Shown here: in pieces, positions 53,331 to 62,254 of the stretch
How positions within the stretch are numbered: position 1 is the first letter of the stretch
Layout of the letters: the number at the start of each line of letters is the position of its first letter
NCBI RefSeq assembly: GCF_042682685.1
Contig: NZ_JBHUHX010000010.1
Span: 62,001 to 126,000, forward strand
Reading direction: 5' to 3'
Origin: Imhoffiella fuscus
Lineage (GTDB): Bacteria; Pseudomonadota; Gammaproteobacteria; Chromatiales; Chromatiaceae
Length of the DNA: 64,000 nt
Notes under the pieces: generated by a model
Told to the model about the DNA's origin: nothing
What the model saw: only the letters and a program-made list of their open reading frames with translations
Databases searched by the model: none
Made by a program: the position numbers and the translations under genes

Positions 53331-54842
53331 TCACCCCTCGGGATAGGGCCACCGACCATAGAGCCGGCACAGCTCGCGCAGCCGGTTCGCCATCGATTCG
53401 TCGAGCATCTCCTCGCGATAGCGCCAAATCCAGTTGCCTTCCTCCGTGCCCGGGCGATTCATACAGGCATCGGCGCCCAACCCAAGCACATCCTGCATCG
53501 GGAACAGGGCCAGATTCGCTACGGAGGACAGCGCGGAACGCATGAAGTCCCAGTTGGCCTCGCGGCCATCGGCGCCGAGATACAGCCGCGAGAAGTGCCG
53601 AGTGGTCTCGTCGCGATCGGCCCACCAACCGAGCAGGGTATTGTTGTCATGGGTACCGGTGTAAACCGCGAGCTGACGCCGGTGGTTGTGCGGCAGGAAG
53701 GAGGAACGCCCGCAACCATCGGCGAGATCTTCGAAACCGAACTGCAGCACGGCCATGCCGGGCAGATCGAGCTGATCCCGCAACGCCTCGACGTCCTCGG
53801 TGATGATCCCTAGGTCCTCGGCGATCAACGGCAGATCCTGTCCCAAACTGGCGCGCAGAGCATTGAAGAGATCCATTCCAGGCCCGGGCACCCAATGCCC
53901 ATTGACCGCAGTCTCTTCGCTGGCCGGGATCTCCCAGTAGGCCGCAAACCCCCGAAAGTGATCGATCCGCACTAGATCGACCAATTCCAGCGCACGCCGC
54001 ACACGCTCGACCCAGAACCCGTAATGATCGTCCGCAAGTGCCGACCAACGATAGAGCGGATTTCCCCAGCGCTGCCCGGTACTGCTGAAATAGTCGGGAG
54101 GAACCCCGGCGATCACCGTGGGCTGCCCCTCGGCGTCCAGCTCGAACCATTCGGGATGGGTCCACACCTCGCTCGAATCGTGCGCCACGAAGATAGGCAT
54201 GTCGCCGATCAGATGGACACCGCGCGTTCTGGCATAGGCGCGCAGCTCCGCCCACTGACGGTAGAACACGAACTGGACGAAACGCTGGAAGTCGAGCTCC
54301 GCGCCGTGATCGCCCGCCCACCTGGAGAGTAGCTCTGGATCACGCTGACTGAACCCCGCCTCCCAATCGGTCCAGGGACGCTGCTCATTGTGCGCCTTGA
54401 GCGCCTGGTAGAGCGCATAGTCGTCGAGCCAGGAACGATGCTCATCGCAAAAACGGCGATACTGCTCGCGATCGACCTCGGAGACATGGGCGTTGAAGCC
54501 GTCCATCGCCTGCTCCAGAAGCCCCCACTTCCAAGCCCCGACGCCGCCGAAGTCCACCTGATCGACCGGGAACTCGGGCACCTCAAACTCGACATCGTTC
54601 AGCCAACCTGCCCGCACCAGCAGATCCGGACTGATGAGCAGCGGATTGCCCGCGAAGGCCGAGGTGCACTGATAGGGCGAATCGCGATAACCGGTCGGAC
54701 CGAGCGGCAGCATTTGCCACAGCCCCTGCCCTGCCCGCGCCAGGAAATCGATGAAGCGGTAGGCCGAGGGACCCAGGTCGCCGATTCCGTAGGGGCCAGG
54801 AAGCGATGTCGGATGGAGCAAGATGCCGCTGGTGCGGTGCAT
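53331..54842 (-). CDS. malQ: 4-alpha-glucanotransferase (amylomaltase)
   Basis: This 503-residue GH77 enzyme transfers maltooligosaccharides in glycogen or maltodextrin metabolism. It opens with Ser-Gly-Ile-Leu-Leu-His-Pro-Thr-Ser-Leu-Pro-Gly-Pro-Tyr-Gly-Ile-Gly. It also has Val-Arg-Ile-Asp-His-Phe-Arg-Gly with the nucleophile Asp near residue 292, Ile-Ala-Glu-Asp-Leu-Gly with the acid Glu near 340, and Gly-Thr-His-Asp-Asn-Asn with the third Asp near 396. The length is family-normal. It is transcribed alone. Confidence 0.95.
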   Translation of the reverse strand: MHRTSGILLHPTSLPGPYGIGDLGPSAYRFIDFLARAGQGLWQMLPLGPTGYRDSPYQCTSAFAGNPLLISPDLLVRAGWLNDVEFEVPEFPVDQVDFGGVGAWKWGLLEQAMDGFNAHVSEVDREQYRRFCDEHRSWLDDYALYQALKAHNEQRPWTDWEAGFSQRDPELLSRWAGDHGAELDFQRFVQFVFYRQWAELRAYARTRGVHLIGDMPIFVAHDSSEVWTHPEWFELDAEGQPTVIAGVPPDYFSSTGQRWGNPLYRWSALADDHYGFWVERVRRALELVDLVRIDHFRGFAAYWEIPASEETAVNGHWVPGPGMDLFNALRASLGQDLPLIAEDLGIITEDVEALRDQLDLPGMAVLQFGFEDLADGCGRSSFLPHNHRRQLAVYTGTHDNNTLLGWWADRDETTRHFSRLYLGADGREANWDFMRSALSSVANLALFPMQDVLGLGADACMNRPGTEEGNWIWRYREEMLDESMANRLRELCRLYGRWPYPEG

Positions 54843-55532
54843 GAAATAGGGCCTCCAAACATGAGCTCGGATCCAAACCTAGGGAGTCTAAACCAAGCGC
54901 CGCCAAAAGACCTTGGCGATTGCAGAATCGTCGCCGAACGACCCTATCAGAGCGATCGATCCGAACAAAAGGGCCATGGAACATGAGCGCGCCGATTAGA
55001 GATCGATAGCGCTCAAGCATACGAGAACACCCGAGAAGCAGTGGCGACTCCTAGCCACCATTATCAAGAGGGATCGGACGAAACGCACGCGAAGCTGGCG
55101 CTTCTCTCCGCCCCCGTCATCCGGTAGCATCCCGCTGGCTGCGAGGGAGAATCAGGCCGCATCGCCCGGCAACGGATTCACGTTGGGCCGGCCTGACGCG
55201 ATCGCTCAGGAACCCTTTGCCTCACGACGGAGAACCTCGCGATGCCCACCGATTCGCGCCCGCGCACCGCCGTCCCAACCGAAACCGGACCGCCCCCTCC
55301 CGCCCGACTGCAAGCCTGCCGATGATCGCAACCCATGTCGAAATCATGCCCGAGAACCGTTCCCGCGCAATGGCGGTGACAAACCTGAAACCGGCGACCA
55401 TCGGGGGTCCGCCCAGAGACCCGCGCGAGGGGACGGGCAGACCTCGGATGGGCCGAGAATCCTGGTCGGCGAGAGCCGGCACCTGAATCAGGCATCGTGT
55501 AGAGAGTGCAGCAGCAGACTGGCAATATTGAT
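54843..55532. other. Spacer with no recognised gene
   Basis: No convincing gene is seen in 690 bp. Several short frames are open, as expected at high GC, but none has both a good ribosome-binding site and a recognisable product. It should hold the malQ promoter and the promoter of the large signalling gene. Confidence 0.5.
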
Positions 55533-58500
55533 ATGAACAAGAAAGACAGGGCGGAATTGAACGGCCTGCGCGAGCAGGCACGGCAGATTCTGCACGACCG
55601 GCGCTTTGACGACACCATCGCCGACTACGACCGAGGCGACCTCAGTCTGCAAGCGCTGCTGGAAGAGCTGCATGTCTATCACGCCGAACTCCTGGTCCAG
55701 CAGGACGCGCTACGCGACAGCCATGAGATGAACGCATTGGCCCTAGCGCGCTTCGTCCGTCTCTACTATGACCTACCGCTTCCTGCACTGCTCGTCTCCT
55801 GGTGCGGACGCATCACGGACGCCAACGCGGCCGCGAACGCCATCCTTGCGCTGAACCGCCAGCTCTTCAGCCATCTCGCCACCGACCACCATGTCCCGGT
55901 TTTGGAGAGAGCCCTGCTCAAGGCCCAGTCCGAGGGCAAGGCGACCTGCCCAGAGGTCTCCCTACGCGGTGCGGACAGGTGCACGCTGATTGCCGACCTG
56001 ATGCTGATCCGTCTTCCGGGATCGGAATCGACAGAGCCCGAATTCGTCTGCACCATCGTCGACCAGACCGAGCGCATCGCCCAACTCAACACCCAGCGCC
56101 TGGTAGCGGACATCTCCTCGCTCTTCGTCAACAGCGGCCAGACGGGGCTCGATGAGGTCATCGTCCAGGCGCTCAAGCGGATCGGACGCTTCTTCAAGAC
56201 CGACCGTTGCGATCTTTACAGACTCCACGCGCACGGCTCCGTCTTCGAACCGATCCATTCCTGGATCGACCGCGATACGCAATGCGATAATAATCACCAG
56301 ACACCCATCCCCGCCGCCCAGTTCCCCTGGTGGTCGGCACGCACCGACGGCAAAGACCCTATCCCGGACAGCGCGCTGTTCCCGCCCGAAGCCGAGAACG
56401 ACTCGCAGCACCAGAGCGCTCGACTGCGCCTCTCCCTCCCGCTGATCGGCGACGGCCAGATCATGGGGGCACTTGTGCTGGGCGCCTCCACCGCACCCCG
56501 CGCCTGGAACGAACACGCTATACGAACGCTACGCGTGATCGGCGAGAGCATCGCCAACCTGCTGGTCCGCCAAAGAACCGGACAGGAACTGCGCGCAAGC
56601 GAGGCCCGCTACCGCCAGGTGACCTCGATCATGAGCGATGTCGCCTACTCCTGCCTGGACAGGGAGGAACAAGGCCATCGAATCGAATGGGTCACGGACT
56701 CCATCCTGAACCTCACCGGATACGACACCGACGAGGTTCTGTCTCGGGGCAGCTGGCGCTTCCTGGTCCTCGCCGAAGATCAGCTCAGATTCGACGAGCA
56801 CATCGCCGCGCTCCCGGCCGGAGAGACCTCGAGCTGCGAACTACGCCTTCGCCACAGGGATGGATCGCTGCTCTGGGTCCGCTGCACCACCGAGTGCATT
56901 CAAGAATCCACCGCTCCCCGAGTCGTCCGGCTCTACGGCGGGCTGATCGACATCACCGAGCAGAAGGCACGCGAGAGCGAGCTCGAACGCCTGGAGCTGG
57001 TCGTCAAGCAGAGCCCCAGCATCGTCCTCATCACCGACCCGAGCGGAGACATCGAGTACGTCAATCAGCGGTTTTGCGACGTCACCGGCTACAGCCACCA
57101 GGAGATTCGCGGACAGCACCTGAATGTGCTCAAGAGCGATGCGACGCCGCCTCAGTACATCCGCAAGATCTGGCTTCAGCTGATGCGTGGAAACAGCTGG
57201 CAGGGCGAACTCCAGAATCGCAAGAAGTCGGGCGAGCTCTATTGGGAGCAGGCCCTCATCACCCCACTGCGCAACGACCAAGGGGTCATCTCGCATTTCG
57301 TCAAGCTGGCCGAGGATATCAGCGACAAAAAGACGCTCACGGAACAGCTCACCTATCTCATCCATTACGACCCGCTCACCGGCCTGCCCAACCGCGCCCT
57401 GATGCGCGAGCGGATCGACCGCGCCCTGGCCGCCGGACGACGCAACGGTCACGGGCTCGCCCTGCTCTCGATCGATCTCGACAAACTCAAATTCATCAAC
57501 GACACGCTCGGCCACGCTGCGGGCGACGGTCTGCTGCGCGAGGTGGCCCGGCGCCTTCAGACGCTGCTCGGCGAGGAAGACACGCTGGCCCGCTTCGGAG
57601 GTGACAACTTCGTCCTCCTGGCAGGCCATCTGCGCCAGGTTCAGGATTCGGTCGGACTGGCCGAACAGGTCAACGCCCTCCTCGACGAGCCGATCAGGCT
57701 GGGCACCAATACCGCCCGCATCACGGCATGCACCGGGATCTCGCTCTATCCGGAGGACGCTCAAACCACGGACGCGCTCATCGGTCACGCCGATGCCGCG
57801 CTGCACATCGCCAAGGGCGATGGACGCAGACTCTACCGTTTCTTCACCCCCGTGCTGAACCGACGCCTCCTGGAGCAGTTCCATTTGGAACAGGCCCTGC
57901 GGATCGGACTCGAACGTGGCGAATTGGTGCTCCAGTACCAGCCCCGGGTCGACATCACCACCGGCAAGATCCTCAGCATGGAGGCACTGGCGCGCTGGCG
58001 CCATCCCGAGCGCGGATTGATTCCACCCTCGCAGTTCATTCCGATCGCCGAGTCGACCGGGCTCATCTTGGATCTCGGACCAATCGTTCTGCGCGAGGCC
58101 TGCCAGCAAATTCAGCGCTGGAAAGCCGAGGGCGTCCCAATCGTCCCCATCGCGGTCAACCTATCGGCGAACGAGCTCTACCAGGAGGACCTGACCCACC
58201 GTATCCAAGACATCATGGCCGCCAGCCAGATCGACCCGGCGCACCTGGAGTTCGAGATCACCGAGAGCGCCGCCATGCGTTCGATCGAACAGGCCGTCAC
58301 CATCCTGTCCCAGCTGCGGGCCTGCGGTTTCACGCTCTCGATCGACGATTTCGGGACCGGCTATGCCTCGCTGAGCTATCTGAACCGGCTGCCGATGCAG
58401 GCGATCAAGATCGACCGCTCCTTCCTCACCGAAATCGGTGGCGAGCTCAACGGGCACAGCCAGGGTGCCGCCATCGTCAAGGCGATCATCGGGTTGGGAT

Positions 58501-58685
58501 CGAATCTCGGCATCCACATCATCGCCGAGGGTGTGGAAACGCAAGTCCAACGTCGTTTTCTCATCGATCACGGCTGCAATGTCGCCCAAGGCTATCTCTT
58601 CGCCTGGCCACTGACCGCCGAAGAGATCGAACCGCTGCTGCGAGCCGGGCGGATACAGATCGACGAGACCGAGGCGCTCGTCTAA
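55533..58685 (+). CDS. PAS-GAF-PAS-PAS-GGDEF-EAL signalling protein
   Basis: This soluble 1050-residue protein has a helical N-terminus, a PAS-like domain near 75-170, a GAF domain near 190-350 and two PAS domains near 365-610. A GGDEF domain is near 620-780 and an EAL domain near 800-1045. The cyclase motif reads Phe-Gly-Gly-Asp-Asn-Phe at about 688-693, so the usual Glu is Asn and cyclase activity is doubtful. The EAL motifs are intact (Glu-Ala-Leu at 817-819, Ile-Asp-Asp-Phe-Gly-Thr-Gly, Ile-Ala-Glu-Gly-Val-Glu). It is probably a c-di-GMP phosphodiesterase tuned by its sensory domains. No Shine-Dalgarno is obvious. Confidence 0.88.
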   Translation: MNKKDRAELNGLREQARQILHDRRFDDTIADYDRGDLSLQALLEELHVYHAELLVQQDALRDSHEMNALALARFVRLYYDLPLPALLVSWCGRITDANAAANAILALNRQLFSHLATDHHVPVLERALLKAQSEGKATCPEVSLRGADRCTLIADLMLIRLPGSESTEPEFVCTIVDQTERIAQLNTQRLVADISSLFVNSGQTGLDEVIVQALKRIGRFFKTDRCDLYRLHAHGSVFEPIHSWIDRDTQCDNNHQTPIPAAQFPWWSARTDGKDPIPDSALFPPEAENDSQHQSARLRLSLPLIGDGQIMGALVLGASTAPRAWNEHAIRTLRVIGESIANLLVRQRTGQELRASEARYRQVTSIMSDVAYSCLDREEQGHRIEWVTDSILNLTGYDTDEVLSRGSWRFLVLAEDQLRFDEHIAALPAGETSSCELRLRHRDGSLLWVRCTTECIQESTAPRVVRLYGGLIDITEQKARESELERLELVVKQSPSIVLITDPSGDIEYVNQRFCDVTGYSHQEIRGQHLNVLKSDATPPQYIRKIWLQLMRGNSWQGELQNRKKSGELYWEQALITPLRNDQGVISHFVKLAEDISDKKTLTEQLTYLIHYDPLTGLPNRALMRERIDRALAAGRRNGHGLALLSIDLDKLKFINDTLGHAAGDGLLREVARRLQTLLGEEDTLARFGGDNFVLLAGHLRQVQDSVGLAEQVNALLDEPIRLGTNTARITACTGISLYPEDAQTTDALIGHADAALHIAKGDGRRLYRFFTPVLNRRLLEQFHLEQALRIGLERGELVLQYQPRVDITTGKILSMEALARWRHPERGLIPPSQFIPIAESTGLILDLGPIVLREACQQIQRWKAEGVPIVPIAVNLSANELYQEDLTHRIQDIMAASQIDPAHLEFEITESAAMRSIEQAVTILSQLRACGFTLSIDDFGTGYASLSYLNRLPMQAIKIDRSFLTEIGGELNGHSQGAAIVKAIIGLGSNLGIHIIAEGVETQVQRRFLIDHGCNVAQGYLFAWPLTAEEIEPLLRAGRIQIDETEALV

Positions 58686-58749
58686 ACCCAGGAGCACTCG
58701 AGAATCGCAGTCCGAGCTCGCTCCATCATTTGCTCACTGGAGAAACGGC

Positions 58750-58926
58750 ATGGATACCGGAACCGGAAAGGCAATAGAACTCATCCTGATCGTCGCCGTG
58801 GTGCTTGGCTTCTATCTACAGCAGCGTAAGGCGCTCGACCGGGCGCGCAACCGCGAGACGCCTGCGGAACAGGAACGAAACCGCGAACAGGAAGACAAAG
58901 GTCCCGAAGACACGGGGACGCAATGA
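58750..58926 (+). CDS. Small single-span membrane protein
   Basis: This 58-residue protein starts Met-Asp-Thr-Gly-Thr-Gly-Lys and has one hydrophobic helix near residues 9-22. A highly charged tail follows, repeating Arg/Glu/Gln (Asn-Arg-Glu-Thr-Pro-Ala-Glu-Gln-Glu-Arg-Asn-Arg-Glu-Gln-Glu). GGAGAAA precedes the ATG by six bases. It lies 64 bp after the signalling gene and 34 bp before the DUF1134 gene, so it may be co-transcribed. The function is unknown. Confidence 0.65.
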   Translation: MDTGTGKAIELILIVAVVLGFYLQQRKALDRARNRETPAEQERNREQEDKGPEDTGTQ

Positions 58927-58960
58927 CTCCCAGGACAGCACCGACAGCAGAGAGACGCCC

Positions 58961-59509
58961 ATGACCAGATACCTCACCGTCCTATTGACGCTCCTGTTCT
59001 GGGCCGCCCAGCCGTGCAGCGCCGACGAGACCTATAAGCGCGATGAGATCCTCGCCCAACTGGAGGTCTTCTTCGGTCAGGGCGCGGAGAATCTCGGCAA
59101 GGTCGTCCAGAAGGTCTTCGAGGAGCAGGGCGAACCCAACGCCTTCATCGCCGGAGACGAGATCGGGGCCGCGCTCGCCGTCGGCGTCCGCTACGGCAAG
59201 GGCGTCCTCAATATGAAGACTGGCGTTCAGCGCCAGGTGTTCTGGCAGGGACCCTCGATCGGGCTGGACCTGGGGCTGAACGTCTCCAAGGTCTTCGTGC
59301 TCATCTATCACCTACCCGGCGAGCAACAGCTGTTCCAGCGCTTTCCCGGCGTCGAAGGCAGTCTCTATTTGATCGGCGGTGTCGGGGTGAACTATCTGCA
59401 ATCGGGCGACATCGTCATCGCCCCCATTCGTTTCGGCGCCGGCTGGCGTCAAGGCGTGAGCGCCGGCTACATGGACTTCACCGAGCACGCCCATTACAAC
59501 CCCTTCTGA
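58961..59509 (+). CDS. DUF1134 (EipA-like) envelope protein
   Basis: This 182-residue protein has a signal peptide (hydrophobic residues 5-18, cleavage likely after Cys-Ser-Ala). The mature domain has Ala-Phe-Ile-Ala-Gly-Asp-Glu-Ile-Gly-Ala-Ala, Tyr-Gly-Lys-Gly and Trp-Gln-Gly-Pro-Ser-Ile-Gly-Leu-Asp, which mark DUF1134. The family member EipA of Brucella is a periplasmic beta-barrel protein linked to envelope integrity; a similar role here is inferred. ATG 58961 starts the signal peptide. Confidence 0.85.
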   Translation: MTRYLTVLLTLLFWAAQPCSADETYKRDEILAQLEVFFGQGAENLGKVVQKVFEEQGEPNAFIAGDEIGAALAVGVRYGKGVLNMKTGVQRQVFWQGPSIGLDLGLNVSKVFVLIYHLPGEQQLFQRFPGVEGSLYLIGGVGVNYLQSGDIVIAPIRFGAGWRQGVSAGYMDFTEHAHYNPF

Positions 59510-59573
59510 CCCCCTCGGCCCTCACGCAGCCCGCTCCGGGCCGCGCCATCGGGGCCCGGCCGGCGATCCGGGA

Positions 59574-59960
59574 TCACCAGTAACGGTGCTCATCGTTGTC
59601 CCGCTGGCGTGACGGAGGACCGCGCCGATCATGGCGGTAACGGCGATCGTCGTTGTGCATGAATGCGCGGATATGGTCCTCGGCCCGATCCAGACGTCGC
59701 TCCAAAATGCGATGACGCTTGTTCGACGAATCGCCCTCGGCCCGCAGATCCTTGGCCAAGTCGCGAATCTCGTATTGCTCCCGACGCAGGATCTTCACCT
59801 CCCGCTCGGTCAAGTCCCCGGATTCGATACCGCGCTCCATGATACGCACCTGATCATCCATGCGATCGTAAACGCTCCCCCTGTCCGGGCGCGCCTGCGC
59901 CGGAGCGGCGATAGCCGCACCAAGGGTCACGATCAAAAGACTTGTGGTCCACATACGCAT
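59574..59960 (-). CDS. Secreted, highly charged protein, unknown function
   Basis: This 128-residue protein has a signal peptide (cleavage likely after Pro-Ala-Gln-Ala). It then has a helical, Arg/Asp/Glu-rich body with repeated Arg-Arg and Asp-Arg pairs, and a His/Arg/Tyr-rich tail. The pattern recalls small periplasmic stress proteins but no domain can be named. ATG 59960 gives the signal peptide at the N-terminus; the frame is open further. Confidence 0.68.
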   Translation of the reverse strand: MRMWTTSLLIVTLGAAIAAPAQARPDRGSVYDRMDDQVRIMERGIESGDLTEREVKILRREQYEIRDLAKDLRAEGDSSNKRHRILERRLDRAEDHIRAFMHNDDRRYRHDRRGPPSRQRDNDEHRYW

Positions 59961-60094
59961 GTCGGCAACTCCCGATTGGATTAATCTTCGTAGTGGCGTG
60001 AAGAATAGGCGCTCAACGCTGAACGAAAGATGAACCCTCAGCATCGCCGCCCTCCAACCCAGGCATGGCACCGACCAGCAAGGCTACAGAGACC

Positions 60095-60511
60095 ATGACC
60101 ACAGAACCCGCCTCGCCCGAACTCGCCCAATTCATCCGCCAAACCCTCGGCTGCGGCTGTCCGCCAGAAATCTTCGAGCACGTCGTGGATGCGCCGACCG
60201 CCATCTCGCGCAACGCCGGAATCCGACGCCGCATCGATGTCGGCGGGCGGTTGCTCATCTATCTGGTCGAGCCACACGATGCCGACCAGGCACTGACACG
60301 TCTCACCAACTGGATCAGCGCAGGGAGGACCGAAAGGGACAGCGCCGGCATGAACCGCCTGCGTCTGGTTCTGGCGCTGGACAGCCCGACCCCTCAAGAT
60401 CGCGCACGACTGGAGAGCGCCTTCGCCGAGGCCGCCCAGGGCGACGAGCGACTGCATCTACACATCCTCGCGCCGAGCACCTGCCCGATCGGACCCGACG
60501 CCATCGGTTGA
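60095..60511 (+). CDS. Conserved-looking small cytoplasmic protein
   Basis: This 138-residue protein starts Met-Thr-Thr-Glu-Pro-Ala-Ser. It has a Leu-Gly-Cys-Gly-Cys-Pro-Pro-Glu motif near residue 18 and an alternating strand-helix pattern afterwards. The Cys pair could bind metal. No signal peptide. ATG 60065 is an alternative start. It ends four bases before the convergent ZIP-transporter stop. I do not recognise its family. Confidence 0.62.
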   Translation: MTTEPASPELAQFIRQTLGCGCPPEIFEHVVDAPTAISRNAGIRRRIDVGGRLLIYLVEPHDADQALTRLTNWISAGRTERDSAGMNRLRLVLALDSPTPQDRARLESAFAEAAQGDERLHLHILAPSTCPIGPDAIG

Positions 60512-60515
60512 CGCC

Positions 60516-61448
60516 TCACCCCAGAGCCGTATCCAACACCATCATCAAGGCAAACCCGGCCATGAGTCCGAGCGTAGCCGGGGTCTGGTGGCCATTGCGG
60601 TGGGTCTCGGGGATCACCTCGTGCGAGACGACGAAAATCATGGCCCCGGCCGCAAGCCCCAGCCCGACAGGATAGGCGAGCGCCAGCCCGCTGGTCAGTC
60701 CCACGCCGAGCAACGCGCCGAGCGGCTCCATCAGACCGGTCGCGGCGGCGAGCAGCACCGCGCGCCAGGGCGACAGACCGATCGCGCGCAGCGCCATGGC
60801 GACGGCCAGCCCCTCCGGCATATCCTGCAGAGCGATCGCGGTGGTGAGCGGCAGCCCCACGGTCATGTCGCCCTGCGAGAAGGACACGCCGATCGCCATG
60901 CCCTCGGGCAGGTTATGAAGCGCAATGGCGAAGACGAACAGCCACAGCCGGCCCACCCGATCGCTGGCCGGACCACAGGGGCCGGTCTGCACATGCGCAT
61001 GCGGGGTGAATCGATCCAGACCGAGCATCAGCAGCACACCGAGCGTCATGCCAAGCACCACGGTCGCGGCCCCCAGGGCGTCGCTACCGGTCAGCGTCGC
61101 CCCCGATTCGAGACCGGGCAGGATGAGCGAGAAGGAGCTGGCGGCCAGCATCATGCCAGCGGCCATGCCGAGCATGCTGTCCTCCAGACGCTGATTCAGT
61201 CCGTGCAGACCGACGGCGGGAACAGCGCCCAGCGCCGTCGTCGCGAATGCCGCGAAACCGCCAACCATGGCCAGACGCAACGCGACATCCGCCTGCCCCA
61301 TGAGCACCTGCCAGACGCTCGACACCAGCATCGCCACGACGGCCAGCACGGCGACGCCCAAGCCGATGCTGGTCCGGGGATAGGTGCGCGCCTGGACCAC
61401 CCAGGCGGCACCCAATGTCGATGTCGTGAACTGCCGCACGTTTTCCAT
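60516..61448 (-). CDS. ZIP-family metal transporter
   Basis: This 310-residue membrane protein has about eight helices and the ZIP metal-site motifs: Leu-His-Asn-Leu-Pro-Glu-Gly in helix IV and Val-Ser-His-Glu-Val-Ile-Pro-Glu-Thr-His later. An intervening loop holds His-Ala-His. ZIP proteins import zinc or other divalent metals down their gradient. ATG 61448 (Met-Glu-Asn-Val-Arg-Gln-Phe) is chosen because a start beyond it would add non-family residues. The long N-terminal extension before the first helix resembles the GufA subgroup. Confidence 0.88.
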   Translation of the reverse strand: MENVRQFTTSTLGAAWVVQARTYPRTSIGLGVAVLAVVAMLVSSVWQVLMGQADVALRLAMVGGFAAFATTALGAVPAVGLHGLNQRLEDSMLGMAAGMMLAASSFSLILPGLESGATLTGSDALGAATVVLGMTLGVLLMLGLDRFTPHAHVQTGPCGPASDRVGRLWLFVFAIALHNLPEGMAIGVSFSQGDMTVGLPLTTAIALQDMPEGLAVAMALRAIGLSPWRAVLLAAATGLMEPLGALLGVGLTSGLALAYPVGLGLAAGAMIFVVSHEVIPETHRNGHQTPATLGLMAGFALMMVLDTALG

Positions 61449-61564
61449 GCCTCGATGACCTGATTCGCGTGATGACCGAGAGGTCGAATGCCATGGATAA
61501 TCACTGGAATGAATGCTCGATTCAAGGACCCAGTGACCTGCCCCCACAGGTCGAGCGATCGCCG

Positions 61565-62254
61565 CTACATCGCGCGCCAATCGGCGTCGATCCGGCCGTC
61601 GACGATCCCAATACGCCGATCGGCCGCCGCCGCGAAGGACGCATCGTGGGTGACCGCGACCACCGTCTTGCCCATCTCGTGCGCCAGATCCTTGAGGATC
61701 TGGCGCACCGTGCCGCCCGATGCCGAATCCAGATTGCCGGTCGGCTCGTCGGCGAGCAGGATCAGCGGGTCGTTGGCCAGTGCACGGGCGATGGCGACGC
61801 GCTGGCGCTGTCCGCCCGAGAGCTGGTGCGGGTACTTGGCGCTCTGCTCGACGACGCCCAGTCGATCCAATAGCTCCAGACCGCGTACACGCGCGGCGGC
61901 GGCATCGAGCCGGCCGAGGCGGCGGATCGGCAGGGTGACGTTGTCGATCACCGAGAATTCGGCGAGCAGGAAATGGAACTGGAACACGAACCCGAGCTTC
62001 TCCAGCCGGCGGTTCGCCAGATCGTCCTCGCCATAGCGCGAGGTCTCCTCGCCATCGAGCCAGACCCGCCCCGAGGTCGGAACATCGAGCAGACCCAGCA
62101 GATAGAGCAGCGAGGACTTGCCCGACCCGGACGGCCCCATGATGCAGATGAACTCGCCGTGCTCGATGGCGAGACTGACATCCTTCACCAAGGTGACCGG
62201 AACCTCGCCGGGCAGGATGCGGACCAGATGCTCCGCACTCAGCACCGCGCTCAC
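61565..62254 (-). CDS. ABC transporter ATPase, LolD/MacB type
   Basis: This 229-residue ATPase has Walker A Gly-Pro-Ser-Gly-Ser-Gly-Lys-Ser-Ser near residue 36. The signature Leu-Ser-Gly-Gly-Gln-Arg-Gln-Arg-Val-Ala and Walker B Leu-Leu-Ala-Asp-Glu-Pro-Thr-Gly-Asn-Leu-Asp identify the MacB/LolD (Type VII) group. The start is GTG 62254, overlapping the permease stop (GTGA); this makes a normal N-terminus. It powers the adjacent permease and adaptor. Confidence 0.92.
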   Translation of the reverse strand: MSAVLSAEHLVRILPGEVPVTLVKDVSLAIEHGEFICIMGPSGSGKSSLLYLLGLLDVPTSGRVWLDGEETSRYGEDDLANRRLEKLGFVFQFHFLLAEFSVIDNVTLPIRRLGRLDAAAARVRGLELLDRLGVVEQSAKYPHQLSGGQRQRVAIARALANDPLILLADEPTGNLDSASGGTVRQILKDLAHEMGKTVVAVTHDASFAAAADRRIGIVDGRIDADWRAM

